The notes under the pieces are model-generated. The model did not search any database and was not told the origin of the DNA. It was given only the letters and a program-made list of their open reading frames with translations. A DNA stretch of 44,258 nt from a virus, in the IMG/VR virus record IMGVR_UViG_3300009285_003938, positions 1-44,258 of that record. One strand, written 5' to 3'. Positions 1-7,256 of the stretch are shown here, in pieces. How positions within the stretch are numbered: the stretch's first letter is position 1; each line of letters begins with the position of its first letter. Made by a program: the position numbers and the translations under genes.

Positions 1-117
1 TTATTAAATTTTTAAAGTTTTTATATATAATTAAACCATAAGATATATGAAAAATAAAAATTTAATTCAAGAAAAGATGAAAGAAGATTGCAAATATTAT
101 ATAGAGGAAAACAAGCA

Positions 118-636
118 ATGAAAGATAAATTAAAAGATAATCAAGAAGAGATTGACTATCAGAAAGCGGTCGCAATAGACCCAGACAAGCTTGACGAGGA
201 AATCTTTTCTCAACCTGGCCTTTATATGAAATTTTCTGAAGTGTACGCTGAAACAGAAAGAAGAAGAGAGAAACTGAGGCGCAAGCTCGAAATTTTGGAA
301 GCTGAGTTAGACTTTCAGATAAGAACAAGGCCGGAAAGATTTGGATTGAAAAGTTTGAAATCTGTTACAGAGGCTCTCGTTAAGAATACTATCCAAAAAC
401 AAGAAGAGATCCAAGAACTTAACGAGAAAATTATTCAAGTGAATTACGACTTGAATATTGTCAAGGCAGCGATAACGTCTTTGGAACATAAAAAGAAGAT
501 GCTAGAGAAGGCAGTTGATCTTTATAATGGACAGTATTTCTCCCCTATCAAAGCTCAACATTCTATCAAGGGCGGCAAGCGTATATATTATGAAAACATT
601 AACAGACAAATGTATCAAGGGTTGAATAAGAAATGA
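118..636 (+). CDS. UvsY-like recombination mediator
   Basis: Predicted mediator that loads a UvsX-type recombinase onto ssDNA coated with single-strand binding protein. The 172-residue product is strongly helical and charged. An N-terminal DEEIFSQPGLYMKFSEVYAE-type segment is followed by a long coiled coil and a C-terminal motif (LEHKKKMLEKAVDLYNGQYF) that I associate with phage UvsY-like proteins. The frame is open from a TTG at 88, but ATG 118 is preferred because GAGGAA lies 8 nt upstream. It is the first gene of the rightward arm and is followed by a strong hairpin terminator, so it may be expressed from its own short transcript. The UvsX-like and gp32-like proteins in the same arm support the role. 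The assignment rests on family pattern and context, with no catalytic motif to check. Confidence 0.7.
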   Translation: MKDKLKDNQEEIDYQKAVAIDPDKLDEEIFSQPGLYMKFSEVYAETERRREKLRRKLEILEAELDFQIRTRPERFGLKSLKSVTEALVKNTIQKQEEIQELNEKIIQVNYDLNIVKAAITSLEHKKKMLEKAVDLYNGQYFSPIKAQHSIKGGKRIYYENINRQMYQGLNKK

Positions 637-736
637 AGGGTTTCTGGCAAGAACAGACGCGATGTGGGTAGTAAATTCTGATTCTGCCTCCAGAAGACTA
701 CAAACGGAACATGGGTAAGATTTAAAAAATCCCTTT
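632..736 (+). pseudogene. Possible decayed small ORF after the UvsY-like gene
   Basis: An ATG overlapping the stop of the upstream gene (ATGA) opens a 12-codon frame, MKGFWQEQTRCG. Two consecutive stops, TAG and TAA, end it, but the same frame then continues with a protein-like segment, ILILPPEDYKRNMGKI, up to a TAA that falls inside the terminator stem. The overlap and the appearance of the second half suggest a small gene that has been interrupted. Chance is a real alternative at this length. Confidence 0.25.
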
Positions 737-757
737 GGCAGGAAGGGATTTTTTAAA
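721..757 (+). terminator. Strong hairpin terminator, probably bidirectional
   Basis: A perfect 15-bp stem (721-735 with 743-757) has a 7-nt loop, a CCCTT/AAGGG core, a T-run on the 3' side and a matching A-run on the 5' side. It can therefore act as an intrinsic terminator on either strand. It lies directly after the UvsY-like gene and before the next ORF, so it would separate the first early gene from the rest of the arm or attenuate readthrough. Confidence 0.85.
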
Positions 758-811
758 TCTGGATACCGTACCGGCCAGAAACTCTTTTAAGACTTAGAAA
801 GAAAAATAATT

Positions 812-1111
812 ATGGAAAAATTTATAAAGGTTGAAAATAAGACTGGTGTTGTCTATGACACGAAAATCATAGACCTTGAATCCGGGGTCGAATTGCAAAA
901 TACAATAAAGTCATTAACAATAAATCCTTTAATTCCCGGAGAGATAATCTCCGGGTCAATGGAAATTTATGTTGGAGCATTAAATATTAAAAATATAAGA
1001 GTACTTGTAAATGAAGCGAGCGATAATTTAAGCGAAGTATATCGGACAAAGAAAGAATCGAGGTGGAGTATTTTATTTCAAGCGTTGGCAAAGGGATTTT
1101 TGAGTTTGTAA
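812..1111 (+). CDS. Hypothetical protein, possibly beta-rich
   Basis: I do not recognise this 99-residue product. It alternates hydrophobic and polar residues (KVENKTGVVYDTKIIDLESG, then EIISGSMEIYVGALNIKNIR) in a way that suggests a small beta-sandwich, and ends in a short basic-hydrophobic helix. No Cys pairs, signal peptide or catalytic motif are visible. The start at 812 has only a weak purine stretch upstream. It is the first ORF after the terminator and is followed closely by another unknown gene in the same direction. Confidence 0.55.
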   Translation: MEKFIKVENKTGVVYDTKIIDLESGVELQNTIKSLTINPLIPGEIISGSMEIYVGALNIKNIRVLVNEASDNLSEVYRTKKESRWSILFQALAKGFLSL

Positions 1112-1140
1112 CGAATATATGGATAAGGAGAAATGAAAAC

Positions 1141-1494
1141 ATGCCAATAAAGATATTGACAGAAAAAGTAATAATTGATGGAAAGCAATATAGGGGTGCT
1201 GTCTCGATGCAAGGAGTTCTTTCTAGGGATGAATTACCGCAGAGATATCTTGATAGTGATTTACCTGCATTCTATTTCAATACAATGTTTGGACGTAGTC
1301 TTGACAGTACAGTAAGAAGAGATACATTTCTTTTTTATTGTAATGGCATTCCTCTTTTGAGAGCAAAAGTATATCCAGAGAATGAATTTCAACAAATTCT
1401 TTCTTATATCCGAAAGGCGGGATGTAATTTACGACGAATAAAACAAGAGTTGAAATTACAGAATTGGAAAGGGCAAGAAGAGTTTGTAATTTAA
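1141..1494 (+). CDS. Hypothetical protein
   Basis: An unrecognised product of 117 residues. The frame is open further upstream (an ATG at 1063), but ATG 1141 is chosen because AAGGAG sits 10 nt before it and because 1063 would overlap the previous gene by about 50 nt. The protein starts MPIKILTEKVIIDGKQYRG, is mixed alpha/beta and has a basic C-terminal helix (IRKAGCNLRRIKQELK). There is no clear domain. It belongs to a run of small early genes. Confidence 0.65.
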   Translation: MPIKILTEKVIIDGKQYRGAVSMQGVLSRDELPQRYLDSDLPAFYFNTMFGRSLDSTVRRDTFLFYCNGIPLLRAKVYPENEFQQILSYIRKAGCNLRRIKQELKLQNWKGQEEFVI

Positions 1495-1529
1495 TTTTTT
1501 TTAAGAAGAAAAAAGAAAGGGGGTAAAAC

Positions 1530-1703
1530 ATGCAACAAGTTGAATTTAAGTTTAATATTGATGAAAAAGTTCGGACAGTGCTTCAAACAGAAGGAGTTAT
1601 TTCACATGCAATGGTTGGAAGAGACGGAAAAATGTATTATGTTAAAACCATTCACACATCTGAATGGTTTTATGAAGATCAACTTTCTGCAATACAAAAA
1701 TAA
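1530..1703 (+). CDS. Small SH3/KOW-like protein
   Basis: This 57-residue protein begins MQQVEFKFNIDEKVRTVL and ends near WFYEDQLSAIQK. The pattern (F-x-I-x-x-x-V, a central GRDGKMYYVK segment and a closing W-x-x-E-x-x-L) resembles the small SH3/KOW-type proteins common in phages, whose roles are mostly unknown. A very good ribosome site (GAAAGGGGG, about 7 nt upstream) decides the start. An overlapping longer frame from 1540 reads through this gene and has no ribosome site, so I treat it as spurious. Confidence 0.7.
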   Translation: MQQVEFKFNIDEKVRTVLQTEGVISHAMVGRDGKMYYVKTIHTSEWFYEDQLSAIQK

Positions 1704-1751
1704 TTTTTATATTGCAGTTCATTTTTTAAATATGAAAGGGGGGGGATTAAC

Positions 1752-2567
1752 ATTAGCAGGTCAAGTGAAAGAAGACAGTCTTTTCGGGAGCGTTCTGAAC
1801 AAGGGGTAAAGGATAGAGAGAAGAGCGGGGGTCGGTTTTCCTGCGTCAATCTTAGTAAGATTGAAGGGATTAATTTCTTTAAGCCAACTTCAGATAAGAA
1901 ACACAGGAATGAAATTGATATAATTCCATTTTTTGCGACTCAGGATTGGACCGGGAAGATGCGAAGTTTCAATGGGGCTATATTAGGAGTTGAGCCAGGA
2001 GATATGCTTTATAAATTAGAAGTTCCTGGACATGTAAAAGTTGGACAGGAAGAGAGAACGTTTTTGTGTCTTAAAGCGGCATTTGGTAAATCTTGTCCTA
2101 TCTGTAATGAACGAGACGCTCTCAAGGAAAATGAAGATGCAGATGAGGATTTGATTAAGTCTCTCTATCCTAAATGGAAGGTGTATTATAACGTTCGAGA
2201 CAAAAATGAGGAGGACAAAGAAAAGAGACGGAAGGTCTGGGAAGCATCATATCATAATTTTGAAAAGTTCTTTCTTGAAGAGGCGGACATGGGCGCGGAT
2301 GGGGTTGTGATATTTGCCGATCCTGAGGATGGTAAGACAGTTCAATTTAAAGGGCGAAAAAAGAATTTCAGTGGTCGAAGCTATCTTGAAGCGGAATCCA
2401 TTGAATTCCTCGATAGAAAGAGACAATATTCCGAAGAGGATATAAAGGAGTCCGTGTCATTTGATAAATATTTGAAAGTTCCAACTTATGAGGAAGTTGA
2501 GAAAGCGTATCTTGGGATAGAGGATGAAAAAGGAGAGAAAAAGAAGAAAGAAGAAGAAGAAGAATAA
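1752..2567 (+). CDS. ssDNA-binding protein, T4 gp32-like, with an ATT start
   Basis: The 271-residue product begins MSRSSERRQSF if ATT 1752 is the start. Family features are present from the N-terminus: a basic Ser/Arg stretch, LSKIEGINFFKPTSDKK (residues about 34-50), NEIDIIPFF, and a zinc-type H94-C106-C115-C118 set ending in CPIC. The H-x11-C-x8-C-x2-C spacing is close to T4 gp32. An acidic/lysine-rich tail (residues about 255-271) matches the acidic tails used to recruit partners. The first in-frame ATG (1959) would delete the conserved N-terminus. No ATG, GTG or TTG exists upstream in frame after the stop at 1701, but ATT 1752 sits 6 nt after a run of eight G that can act as a ribosome site. 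Alternatively, one extra G in that run would join ATG 1732 to this frame. Confidence 0.8.
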   Translation: MSRSSERRQSFRERSEQGVKDREKSGGRFSCVNLSKIEGINFFKPTSDKKHRNEIDIIPFFATQDWTGKMRSFNGAILGVEPGDMLYKLEVPGHVKVGQEERTFLCLKAAFGKSCPICNERDALKENEDADEDLIKSLYPKWKVYYNVRDKNEEDKEKRRKVWEASYHNFEKFFLEEADMGADGVVIFADPEDGKTVQFKGRKKNFSGRSYLEAESIEFLDRKRQYSEEDIKESVSFDKYLKVPTYEEVEKAYLGIEDEKGEKKKKEEEEE

Positions 2568-2626
2568 GAAATTTTTGAAATAGAAAATATTGTTTTATTT
2601 GAATTTTATAAACGATTGGAGAAAAT

Positions 2627-2914
2627 ATGGGAAAGAAAGAAGATGATACGATAGAATCGGTGATTGAAGCGATTGAAGATAACATAAACAAATTAAAAGC
2701 CCTTGCAGCTGAAAAACCGTCTGATGTAAAAGAAGATAAATCCGCCAAAAAATCAGAGCCTAAAATTGAGGTCGGATCGGAAGTTGAATGGAAGGATGAT
2801 GATGAGGATGAACATGAAGGGAAGGTGACAAAGATCAAAGGAGATGTTGCAACCGTAGTTGACGAGGACGATGAGGAGTTTAAGGTTGACCTCGATGACC
2901 TGGAATTGGCTTAA
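2627..2914 (+). CDS. Acidic small protein with Tudor/SH3-like C-terminus
   Basis: A 95-residue, very acidic protein. The N-terminal half is a helical, charged region (EDDTIESVIEAIEDNINKL). The C-terminal half, EVGSEVEWKDDDEDEHEGKV followed by a VATVVDEDDEEFKVDLDDLE-type strand pattern, resembles small Tudor/SH3-like barrels found in DUF2945-type proteins. ATG 2627 has GGAG about 7 nt upstream. It directly follows the ssDNA-binding protein gene and could be a DNA-mimicking or partner protein, but that is only inference from charge and position. Confidence 0.6.
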   Translation: MGKKEDDTIESVIEAIEDNINKLKALAAEKPSDVKEDKSAKKSEPKIEVGSEVEWKDDDEDEHEGKVTKIKGDVATVVDEDDEEFKVDLDDLELA

Positions 2915-2960
2915 GAAAGCTATTTTTAAATAGGTAAATTTTAATTTGTAAACAAATCAG

Positions 2961-3040
2961 TCTAAGCAAGAGGGTAGGAAATGTCCGAGAGAAAGTAAAA
3001 AGATACCGGCTTGTTTTTTACTTTCTACCTCTTGCTTAGA
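2961..3040 (+). ncRNA. Strong interrupted hairpin, candidate structured RNA
   Basis: The outer stem pairs 2961-2977 with 3025-3040 (16 bp with one bulged G). An inner stem pairs 2991-3001 with 3015-3025 (about 11 bp). The 3' arm is continuous, while the 5' arm is interrupted by 13 nt (about 2978-2990); the apical loop is about 13 nt. The 5' interruption holds AGGAA followed by a five-codon ORF, MSERK-stop. The whole element lies in a 150-nt gap and ends about 8 nt before the ribosome site of the HTH gene. It could be a cis-regulator or a processed RNA. No family is recognised. Confidence 0.55.
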
Positions 3041-3064
3041 ATATTATAAGGAGTGAAATATGAA

Positions 3065-3262
3065 ATGGTAAGTATGTTAAAAGAAAAAACAATAAGTACA
3101 GATGAAGCGCTGGGAGTTATCATTGAAAATGAATTGGGAACGATTACGAAGACAACGTTGATTGCTTGGGTGCGTAAAAATAAGTTAGGCAAAAAGGTTG
3201 GTGGGCGTTGGAGGGTTAATGAGGAGAAATTCTTTAAATATCTCGGTGTTGATGGAAAATAG
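3065..3262 (+). CDS. HTH excisionase-like DNA-binding protein
   Basis: A 65-residue protein. Residues about 26-60 (LGTITKTTLIAWVRKNKLGK then VGGRWRVNEEKFFKYL) match the winged helix-turn-helix of excisionase/MerR-type proteins: T-x-x-T-x-x-x-W-x-x-x-x-x-L, then a G-rich wing ending R-W-x-V. Such proteins bind DNA as small regulators or architectural factors. GTG 3053 is possible, but ATG 3065 sits 11 nt after AAGGAG. It follows the 2961-3040 hairpin and overlaps the next small ORF, so it may be the regulator of this cluster. Confidence 0.75.
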   Translation: MVSMLKEKTISTDEALGVIIENELGTITKTTLIAWVRKNKLGKKVGGRWRVNEEKFFKYLGVDGK

Positions 3263-3440
3263 TATAAATAAAATTCAACCGAAAGAAGATGTTTTAGAAA
3301 TGTGGAGAAAAGATTTATTTTTTGCGGATAAGTTAAAATGCAAAAATTCTCAACATGAGGTTTCAGAAATTTGGTTAAACAAGCGAAATCTAATTTTTGG
3401 AAATTTATCAATGGGGATAAATTCACTTATCCACTTTTGA
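3252..3440 (+). CDS. Hypothetical small protein
   Basis: A 62-residue ORF whose ATG overlaps the 3' end of the HTH gene by 11 nt, typical of translational coupling. The product (MENSINKIQPKEDVLEMWRK onwards) is mixed and charged, with one Cys and no recognised domain. No ribosome site of its own is evident. The frame extends upstream to 3198, but that would overlap most of the HTH wing. Confidence 0.45.
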   Translation: MENSINKIQPKEDVLEMWRKDLFFADKLKCKNSQHEVSEIWLNKRNLIFGNLSMGINSLIHF

Positions 3441-3459
3441 TCTATAGGAACAATAAGAA

Positions 3460-4548
3460 ATGCAAACTTCAAAATTCATAAGGCGAGTTAAATCTGAGAT
3501 TTCAGAGTTAGAGAAGAAAGATAAAATATTACTAATTCCATCAGGTTCAACCCTTCTTAATTGCGCATGTTCGGATTCTCCGTTGGGGGCATTTAAGGCC
3601 GGGGAAATAGTAACATTGCCGGGAGCAAGCGCATCTGGCAAGACAATGCTTCTTTTTACGATGTTTGCCGAGATGTGTCAAATGAAAAAATTTGATGGTT
3701 ACGCATTAATTTATGACGATGCAGAGGAAGCATTGGCGATAAATATAAAAAGGTTATTCGGCTCAGATACGCAAGAAAGAGTAAAACCTCCAATTTATTC
3801 AAGTGAGGGTGATTCTATTTATAATCAAACAATACAAGATTTTCAAAACAGTATTTTATTGATGATTAAAAAAGAAAAGCCTTTTGTTTACGCGCTTGAT
3901 AGCCTTGATGCTCTTTCTTCGGACGAGGAGCTAGCACGAGAATATAAGAAAGCTATGTTGAGTGTCAAAGATCCTGAGCAATTAAAAAAGTTAAAGGGTT
4001 CTTATCATACAGAGAAGGCAAAAATTACAGGACAATGCTTACGTATGATAAGAGGAAAAATAAAAAACACAAAGTCTCTACTTATCATTGTTCAACAAGA
4101 AAGGGCGAATGTCGGAGGAGGCATGTTTGAAAAAGAAACAATTACAAGTGGAGGTAAAGCCCCTTTTTATTATTCTTCCCATCAAGTTTGGATGAAGCGA
4201 GTTAAGTCATTAAAGAAAAACGAAAAGAAAATCGGAAATAGAGTTAAAGCGATGGTGACAAAAAATAAGCTAACGGGCAAAGAGCGTAATGTAGAGTTTG
4301 ACATCTATGATCAATATGGAGTAGACGATATAGGAAGTCAGATAGATTTTCTTTTGGAAGAAGAAATATGGAAGAAAAGGAAAATGGAGATTGATGCTGT
4401 CGGGTTAGACGTATGCAAGATGAGAAGTGGATTGATAGCGCATATAGAAAAAGAGAATTTACAGCGAGAGTTACGTCGTATCACCGGGGAAGCCTGGAAT
4501 AAGATAGAGTCTGAATTGAAGTTGAATAGAAAGATGAAATATGAGTAA
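3460..4548 (+). CDS. UvsX/RecA-like recombinase
   Basis: A 362-residue P-loop ATPase of the RecA superfamily, predicted to form filaments on ssDNA and drive strand invasion. Walker A is GASASGKT (residues 55-62). The aspartate of Walker B is in FVYALDSLDAL (D147). A later LLIIVQQERANVGGG segment corresponds to the motif-3/L1 region, and SGGKAPFYYSSHQVWMKR resembles the L2-plus-beta-strand region of UvsX-type proteins. An acidic helical C-terminus follows. A DnaB/KaiC-type ATPase is the main alternative; the UvsY-like, gp32-like and Mre11/Rad50-like neighbours favour a recombinase. Confidence 0.8.
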   Translation: MQTSKFIRRVKSEISELEKKDKILLIPSGSTLLNCACSDSPLGAFKAGEIVTLPGASASGKTMLLFTMFAEMCQMKKFDGYALIYDDAEEALAINIKRLFGSDTQERVKPPIYSSEGDSIYNQTIQDFQNSILLMIKKEKPFVYALDSLDALSSDEELAREYKKAMLSVKDPEQLKKLKGSYHTEKAKITGQCLRMIRGKIKNTKSLLIIVQQERANVGGGMFEKETITSGGKAPFYYSSHQVWMKRVKSLKKNEKKIGNRVKAMVTKNKLTGKERNVEFDIYDQYGVDDIGSQIDFLLEEEIWKKRKMEIDAVGLDVCKMRSGLIAHIEKENLQRELRRITGEAWNKIESELKLNRKMKYE

Positions 4549-4756
4549 TTTATTATTTGCCCCAGAAGGTAAAAGCGAAATTATTGCAAAGGGAATAATT
4601 ACTAAATGTTTTTGCCAAAATTGTGGCCGCGACGAGCACATGAATATCGAACAACATTTTTTTATTTTAGTAAAAATTTTTTATGAAAAAAGGGTCTGTT
4701 TAGTTTGTGGACATAAGTTTTATTTTAAAAGAAAACCATTGGAGCATAAAAAATGA
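4541..4756 (+). CDS. Zinc-ribbon small protein
   Basis: This 71-residue protein carries two Cys pairs: CFCQNCG near residue 25 and CLVCGHKFYF near residue 55. Together they look like a zinc ribbon with a hydrophobic insert between them. The ATG overlaps the end of the recombinase gene by 8 nt, and its stop overlaps the next start, so it is part of a tight translationally coupled string. Its function is unknown. Confidence 0.65.
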   Translation: MSNLLFAPEGKSEIIAKGIITKCFCQNCGRDEHMNIEQHFFILVKIFYEKRVCLVCGHKFYFKRKPLEHKK

Positions 4757-4944
4757 TATATGTATATACCGCAGATAATTGTCTAAAGTGCGAGAAGTTA
4801 AAGGCAGAATTAAAGGCTAATGGCTCTATTTTTCAGGAACGTTCAGCTGACAGAATAAAATCTCCTATCGATGAGATTGACAGAGAGGCAATGGTAGAGG
4901 CTTCCTTTATGAATATGAGTTTGCCAATTATGGTGGAGGCATAA
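4753..4944 (+). CDS. Glutaredoxin-like protein
   Basis: A 63-residue protein starting MIYVYTADNCLKCEKLKAEL. A beta strand leads into a CxxC redox motif (C10, C13) and then a helix, as in glutaredoxins. The second half keeps an SLPIMVEA segment, which fits the cis-proline loop (x-x-P) that follows in the fold. It is shorter than typical glutaredoxins (about 80 residues), so it may be minimal. A role supplying electrons to host ribonucleotide reductase is typical for phage glutaredoxins but is not shown here. Confidence 0.7.
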   Translation: MIYVYTADNCLKCEKLKAELKANGSIFQERSADRIKSPIDEIDREAMVEASFMNMSLPIMVEA

Positions 4945-4946
4945 CA

Positions 4947-5453
4947 ATGAAAACGTACATAGGTATCGATAATGGAACTACGGGTACGATAACAATTATA
5001 AATGAGAATACTTCTGTTCATTTCAAAACCCCTATAAAAAAAGAACTTTCTTATACGAAGAAAAAACAATATATTTCCAGGATAGACTATATTCAATTAG
5101 GAATTATAATGGCAAGAAATATAAAACAAAACGATGTATTTTGCTTGATTGAAAGGCCTATGATAAACCCTATGAGATGGAAAGCCTCTATGTCTGCGAT
5201 AAGAGCGTTGGAGACAACACTTATTTATCTGGAAGAGCATTGGATACCTTATCAGTACATTGACTCTAAAGAATGGCAGAAATATTTCTTGCCTAAAAAT
5301 TTAAAGGTAAAGAAAAAAGGAGGAAGGAAAATATCTACTTCGGAACTTAAAGAAGCAGTAGTAGATATTGCAAGAAGATTGTTCCCTTCCATTAAAACAA
5401 AAGATGCTGACAGTGTACTTATCGCGGAATATGCCCGAAGGATGAAATATTGA
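4947..5453 (+). CDS. RuvC-like Holliday junction resolvase
   Basis: A 168-residue RNase H-fold nuclease. The start MKTYIGIDNGTTGTITI gives the first acidic residue (D8) on beta strand 1. The LIERP segment supplies E69, and the C-terminal KDADSVLIAEYARR supplies D153/D155, which is the RuvC order of D, E and D/D. RuvC enzymes cleave four-way junctions; in phages they also resolve branched DNA before packaging. It overlaps nothing and sits 2 nt after the glutaredoxin gene in the recombination cluster. A different RNase H-fold nuclease is possible but less likely. Confidence 0.8.
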   Translation: MKTYIGIDNGTTGTITIINENTSVHFKTPIKKELSYTKKKQYISRIDYIQLGIIMARNIKQNDVFCLIERPMINPMRWKASMSAIRALETTLIYLEEHWIPYQYIDSKEWQKYFLPKNLKVKKKGGRKISTSELKEAVVDIARRLFPSIKTKDADSVLIAEYARRMKY

Positions 5454-5454
5454 T

Positions 5455-5780
5455 ATGGATACTTTTTGGGAAGATAAGGTAGTTCATCAGTTAGCAATAT
5501 TGAAATACAAATTTAAGAAAAAATGTACAATAGAAAAGTTTGAATCGAAAATAATAAAAATGCTCTATGAAATGGAATGTTTTGCTGAAGGTCAATCTCC
5601 AATCGATCTTATATTTCAATGTCAAATGACAATGAAAGAAGAAACTAAAAAAAAGATTGTTGAGTTATTGAAAAATGAAATTGTCCTGACATAGTCTTCG
5701 ATGCTTTTCTGGGAGAATCGCTAAGATCGTCGAGAGATGAGGCGAATAGATTGTTGGCTATGTCAGGAAATTATAAATAA
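5455..5780 (+). CDS. Hypothetical protein whose two halves lie in different frames
   Basis: ATG 5455 opens a 79-codon frame that stops at 5694. In the -1 frame, right after that point, a coherent segment reads DIVFDAFLGESLRSSRDEAN then RLLAMSGNYK and stops at 5780, where TAATG overlaps the start of the HNH gene. The region is 326 nt long; one extra base (for example CC to CCC near 5685) would give a single 108-residue product. The first half is helical and charged (KKKIVELLKNEIV). I do not recognise the family. Either the gene is frame-shifted, a base is missing, or the second half is a separate product with a non-standard start. Confidence 0.5.
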
Positions 5781-6286
5781 TGTTTTTTAAATCTTCGGAT
5801 ATTCTTTCTATGTCATTTAAGGATTTAATGGGATGTAGATTTGGTAAATTAACAGTTCTCGGATTAGTAGGCCGAAGCATTAGCAGGCATTTAATTTGGA
5901 GGTGTTTATGTGATTGCGAAAATTTAACAGAGGTTTTATCTTCTAAATTAATAAATGGAGTAACTCAATCTTGTGGATGTTTACAAAAAGAAAGAACAAG
6001 AGAAATTCATTTTAAACATGGGAAGAGTAAAAGTAAAATTTATAGAACTTGGTCAGGAATGAAAGATAGGTGTTCTAATCAAAATAATGAGTTTTATTTT
6101 GATTATGGAGGTCGAGGAATTCAAGTGTGTGAAAGGTGGAAAGTCTTTATTAATTTTCTTTCAGATATGGGAGAACCTCCAACGTCCAGTATGACAATTG
6201 ATAGAATAGACGTAAATGGAAATTACGAGCCTGACAACTGTCGTTGGGCAACTTGGATAGAACAAAACAATAATAAAAGAAAATGA
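5780..6286 (+). CDS. HNH homing endonuclease
   Basis: A 168-residue HNH endonuclease of the type scattered through phage genomes. The N-terminal part (MSFKDLMGCRFGKLTVLGLV) is the common DNA-contact module, followed by CDCENLTEVLSSKL and QSCGCLQKE with paired cysteines. The HNH core runs from KHGKSKSKIYRTWSGMKDRC through a GGRGIQVCERW segment to NYEPDNCRWATW. Such genes spread by cutting cognate intronless or geneless sites. Translation may start at 5780 (AGGAA upstream) or at 5810. It splits the RuvC-like/hypothetical pair from the Rad50-like gene and looks like an insertion into the cluster. Confidence 0.85.
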   Translation: MFFKSSDILSMSFKDLMGCRFGKLTVLGLVGRSISRHLIWRCLCDCENLTEVLSSKLINGVTQSCGCLQKERTREIHFKHGKSKSKIYRTWSGMKDRCSNQNNEFYFDYGGRGIQVCERWKVFINFLSDMGEPPTSSMTIDRIDVNGNYEPDNCRWATWIEQNNNKRK

Positions 6287-6335
6287 AAAATTTATTTTAT
6301 AGTATGAAAGTTAGAAATTTTTACGAAAACAAGAA

Positions 6336-7256
6336 ATGACAATTAAAAGTTTAAAAATTTCTAACTTTCAAAGCCATGAAAAAACCTTCTTGAAATTTGA
6401 TAAGAGGTTAAATGTGGTCTGTGGGAAGACGGATAGTGGAAAGAGTGCGTTGCGCAGGGCGATTGAGTGGATTATTAACAATCGCCCTTCAGGAGAGTCT
6501 TTCAAATCAAAATGGGGCGGAGATACAAAGGTTGAATTGCGTGTTAAAGACAAAGGAGTCAAGTCGCTTATTTCAAGGAAGAAAGGGAGAGAGAATCTCT
6601 ATGTTCTCGGAGAGAAGAAATACAAGGCTTTCGGGCAGGATGTTCCAGAGGACATAAAGAAAGTTCTCAGAATGTCGTCGATAAATATCCAGAGCCAGAT
6701 ATCTCTTCCTTTCATGTTAACGATGTCGGCAGGGGAGACAGCTCGGTATCTAAATGAGACTGTTAATCTTGATGATATAGATATTGCATTATCAAATATC
6801 CAATCTACAATAAGACAAGAGAATGCTCGATTACAGGAAAGAAGATTATTAAAGTCTCAATATAAGTCTGATTTGATGTCTTATGAATGGGTCGATGAAA
6901 CAGAAAAAAGACTTATTTTTCTGGAGGTTCTTGACAATGAAATTCAATCTTTGAAAATGCAAGAAGAAGAAATTCAAGCAATCGTTCAAAAGATTAAATT
7001 AGAAGAAAAGCATTTTGAAAGGTTATCTGGGGTAGATATTGATTTTGTAGGCAAGGAATTAGCTAAGATAGAAAGTCTCTCAAAAGAAATAGAGAAAGAC
7101 AACGAATTAATTTCAAGTATTGAAAGTCTTATTTCAGACATAGATTATATGCAAAAAGAAATCAATTCTTTACAAGCAAGCAAGAAAAGTATAATAAAAG
7201 AGTTCGAGATATTGATGCCTGATGTTTGTCCTTTATGTGATCAAGAAATCAAATGA
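6336..7256 (+). CDS. Rad50/SbcC-like ATPase, N-terminal half with terminal zinc hook
   Basis: This 306-residue protein is the N-terminal half of an SMC/Rad50-type ATPase. It has a Walker A GKTDSGKS (residues 30-37) after the classic MTIKSLKISNFQSHEKT start, then a Q-loop-like INIQSQISLPF segment, then a long coiled coil (about 155-290). It ends exactly at a CPLC zinc-hook motif (C298, C301), 5 residues before the stop. The signature and Walker B half is missing here and lies in the gene at 10604-11233. With the Mre11-like nuclease at 8481 it likely forms a DNA-end-processing complex, as T4 gp46/gp47 do. Stand-alone halves of this kind occur in other phages, as far as I recall. Confidence 0.8.
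   Translation: MTIKSLKISNFQSHEKTFLKFDKRLNVVCGKTDSGKSALRRAIEWIINNRPSGESFKSKWGGDTKVELRVKDKGVKSLISRKKGRENLYVLGEKKYKAFGQDVPEDIKKVLRMSSINIQSQISLPFMLTMSAGETARYLNETVNLDDIDIALSNIQSTIRQENARLQERRLLKSQYKSDLMSYEWVDETEKRLIFLEVLDNEIQSLKMQEEEIQAIVQKIKLEEKHFERLSGVDIDFVGKELAKIESLSKEIEKDNELISSIESLISDIDYMQKEINSLQASKKSIIKEFEILMPDVCPLCDQEIK

Noticed and set aside
1-117. Promoter at the left end (TATAAT at 26-31)
   Set aside because: No acceptable -35 lies 16-18 nt upstream within the window; the consensus promoter at 44195-44223 explains transcription better if the ends join.
1540-1809. 89-codon plus-strand frame between the SH3-like gene and the ssDNA-binding protein gene
   Set aside because: It overlaps the well-supported 57-residue gene at 1530 and the real N-terminus of the ssDNA-binding protein in another frame, and has no ribosome site.
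5684-5768. 11-bp inverted repeat enclosing two small hairpins, read as a separate structured RNA
   Set aside because: The same stretch reads as coherent protein in one frame and ends in a coupled TAATG, so coding sequence explains it at least as well; mentioned within the frame-break finding instead.
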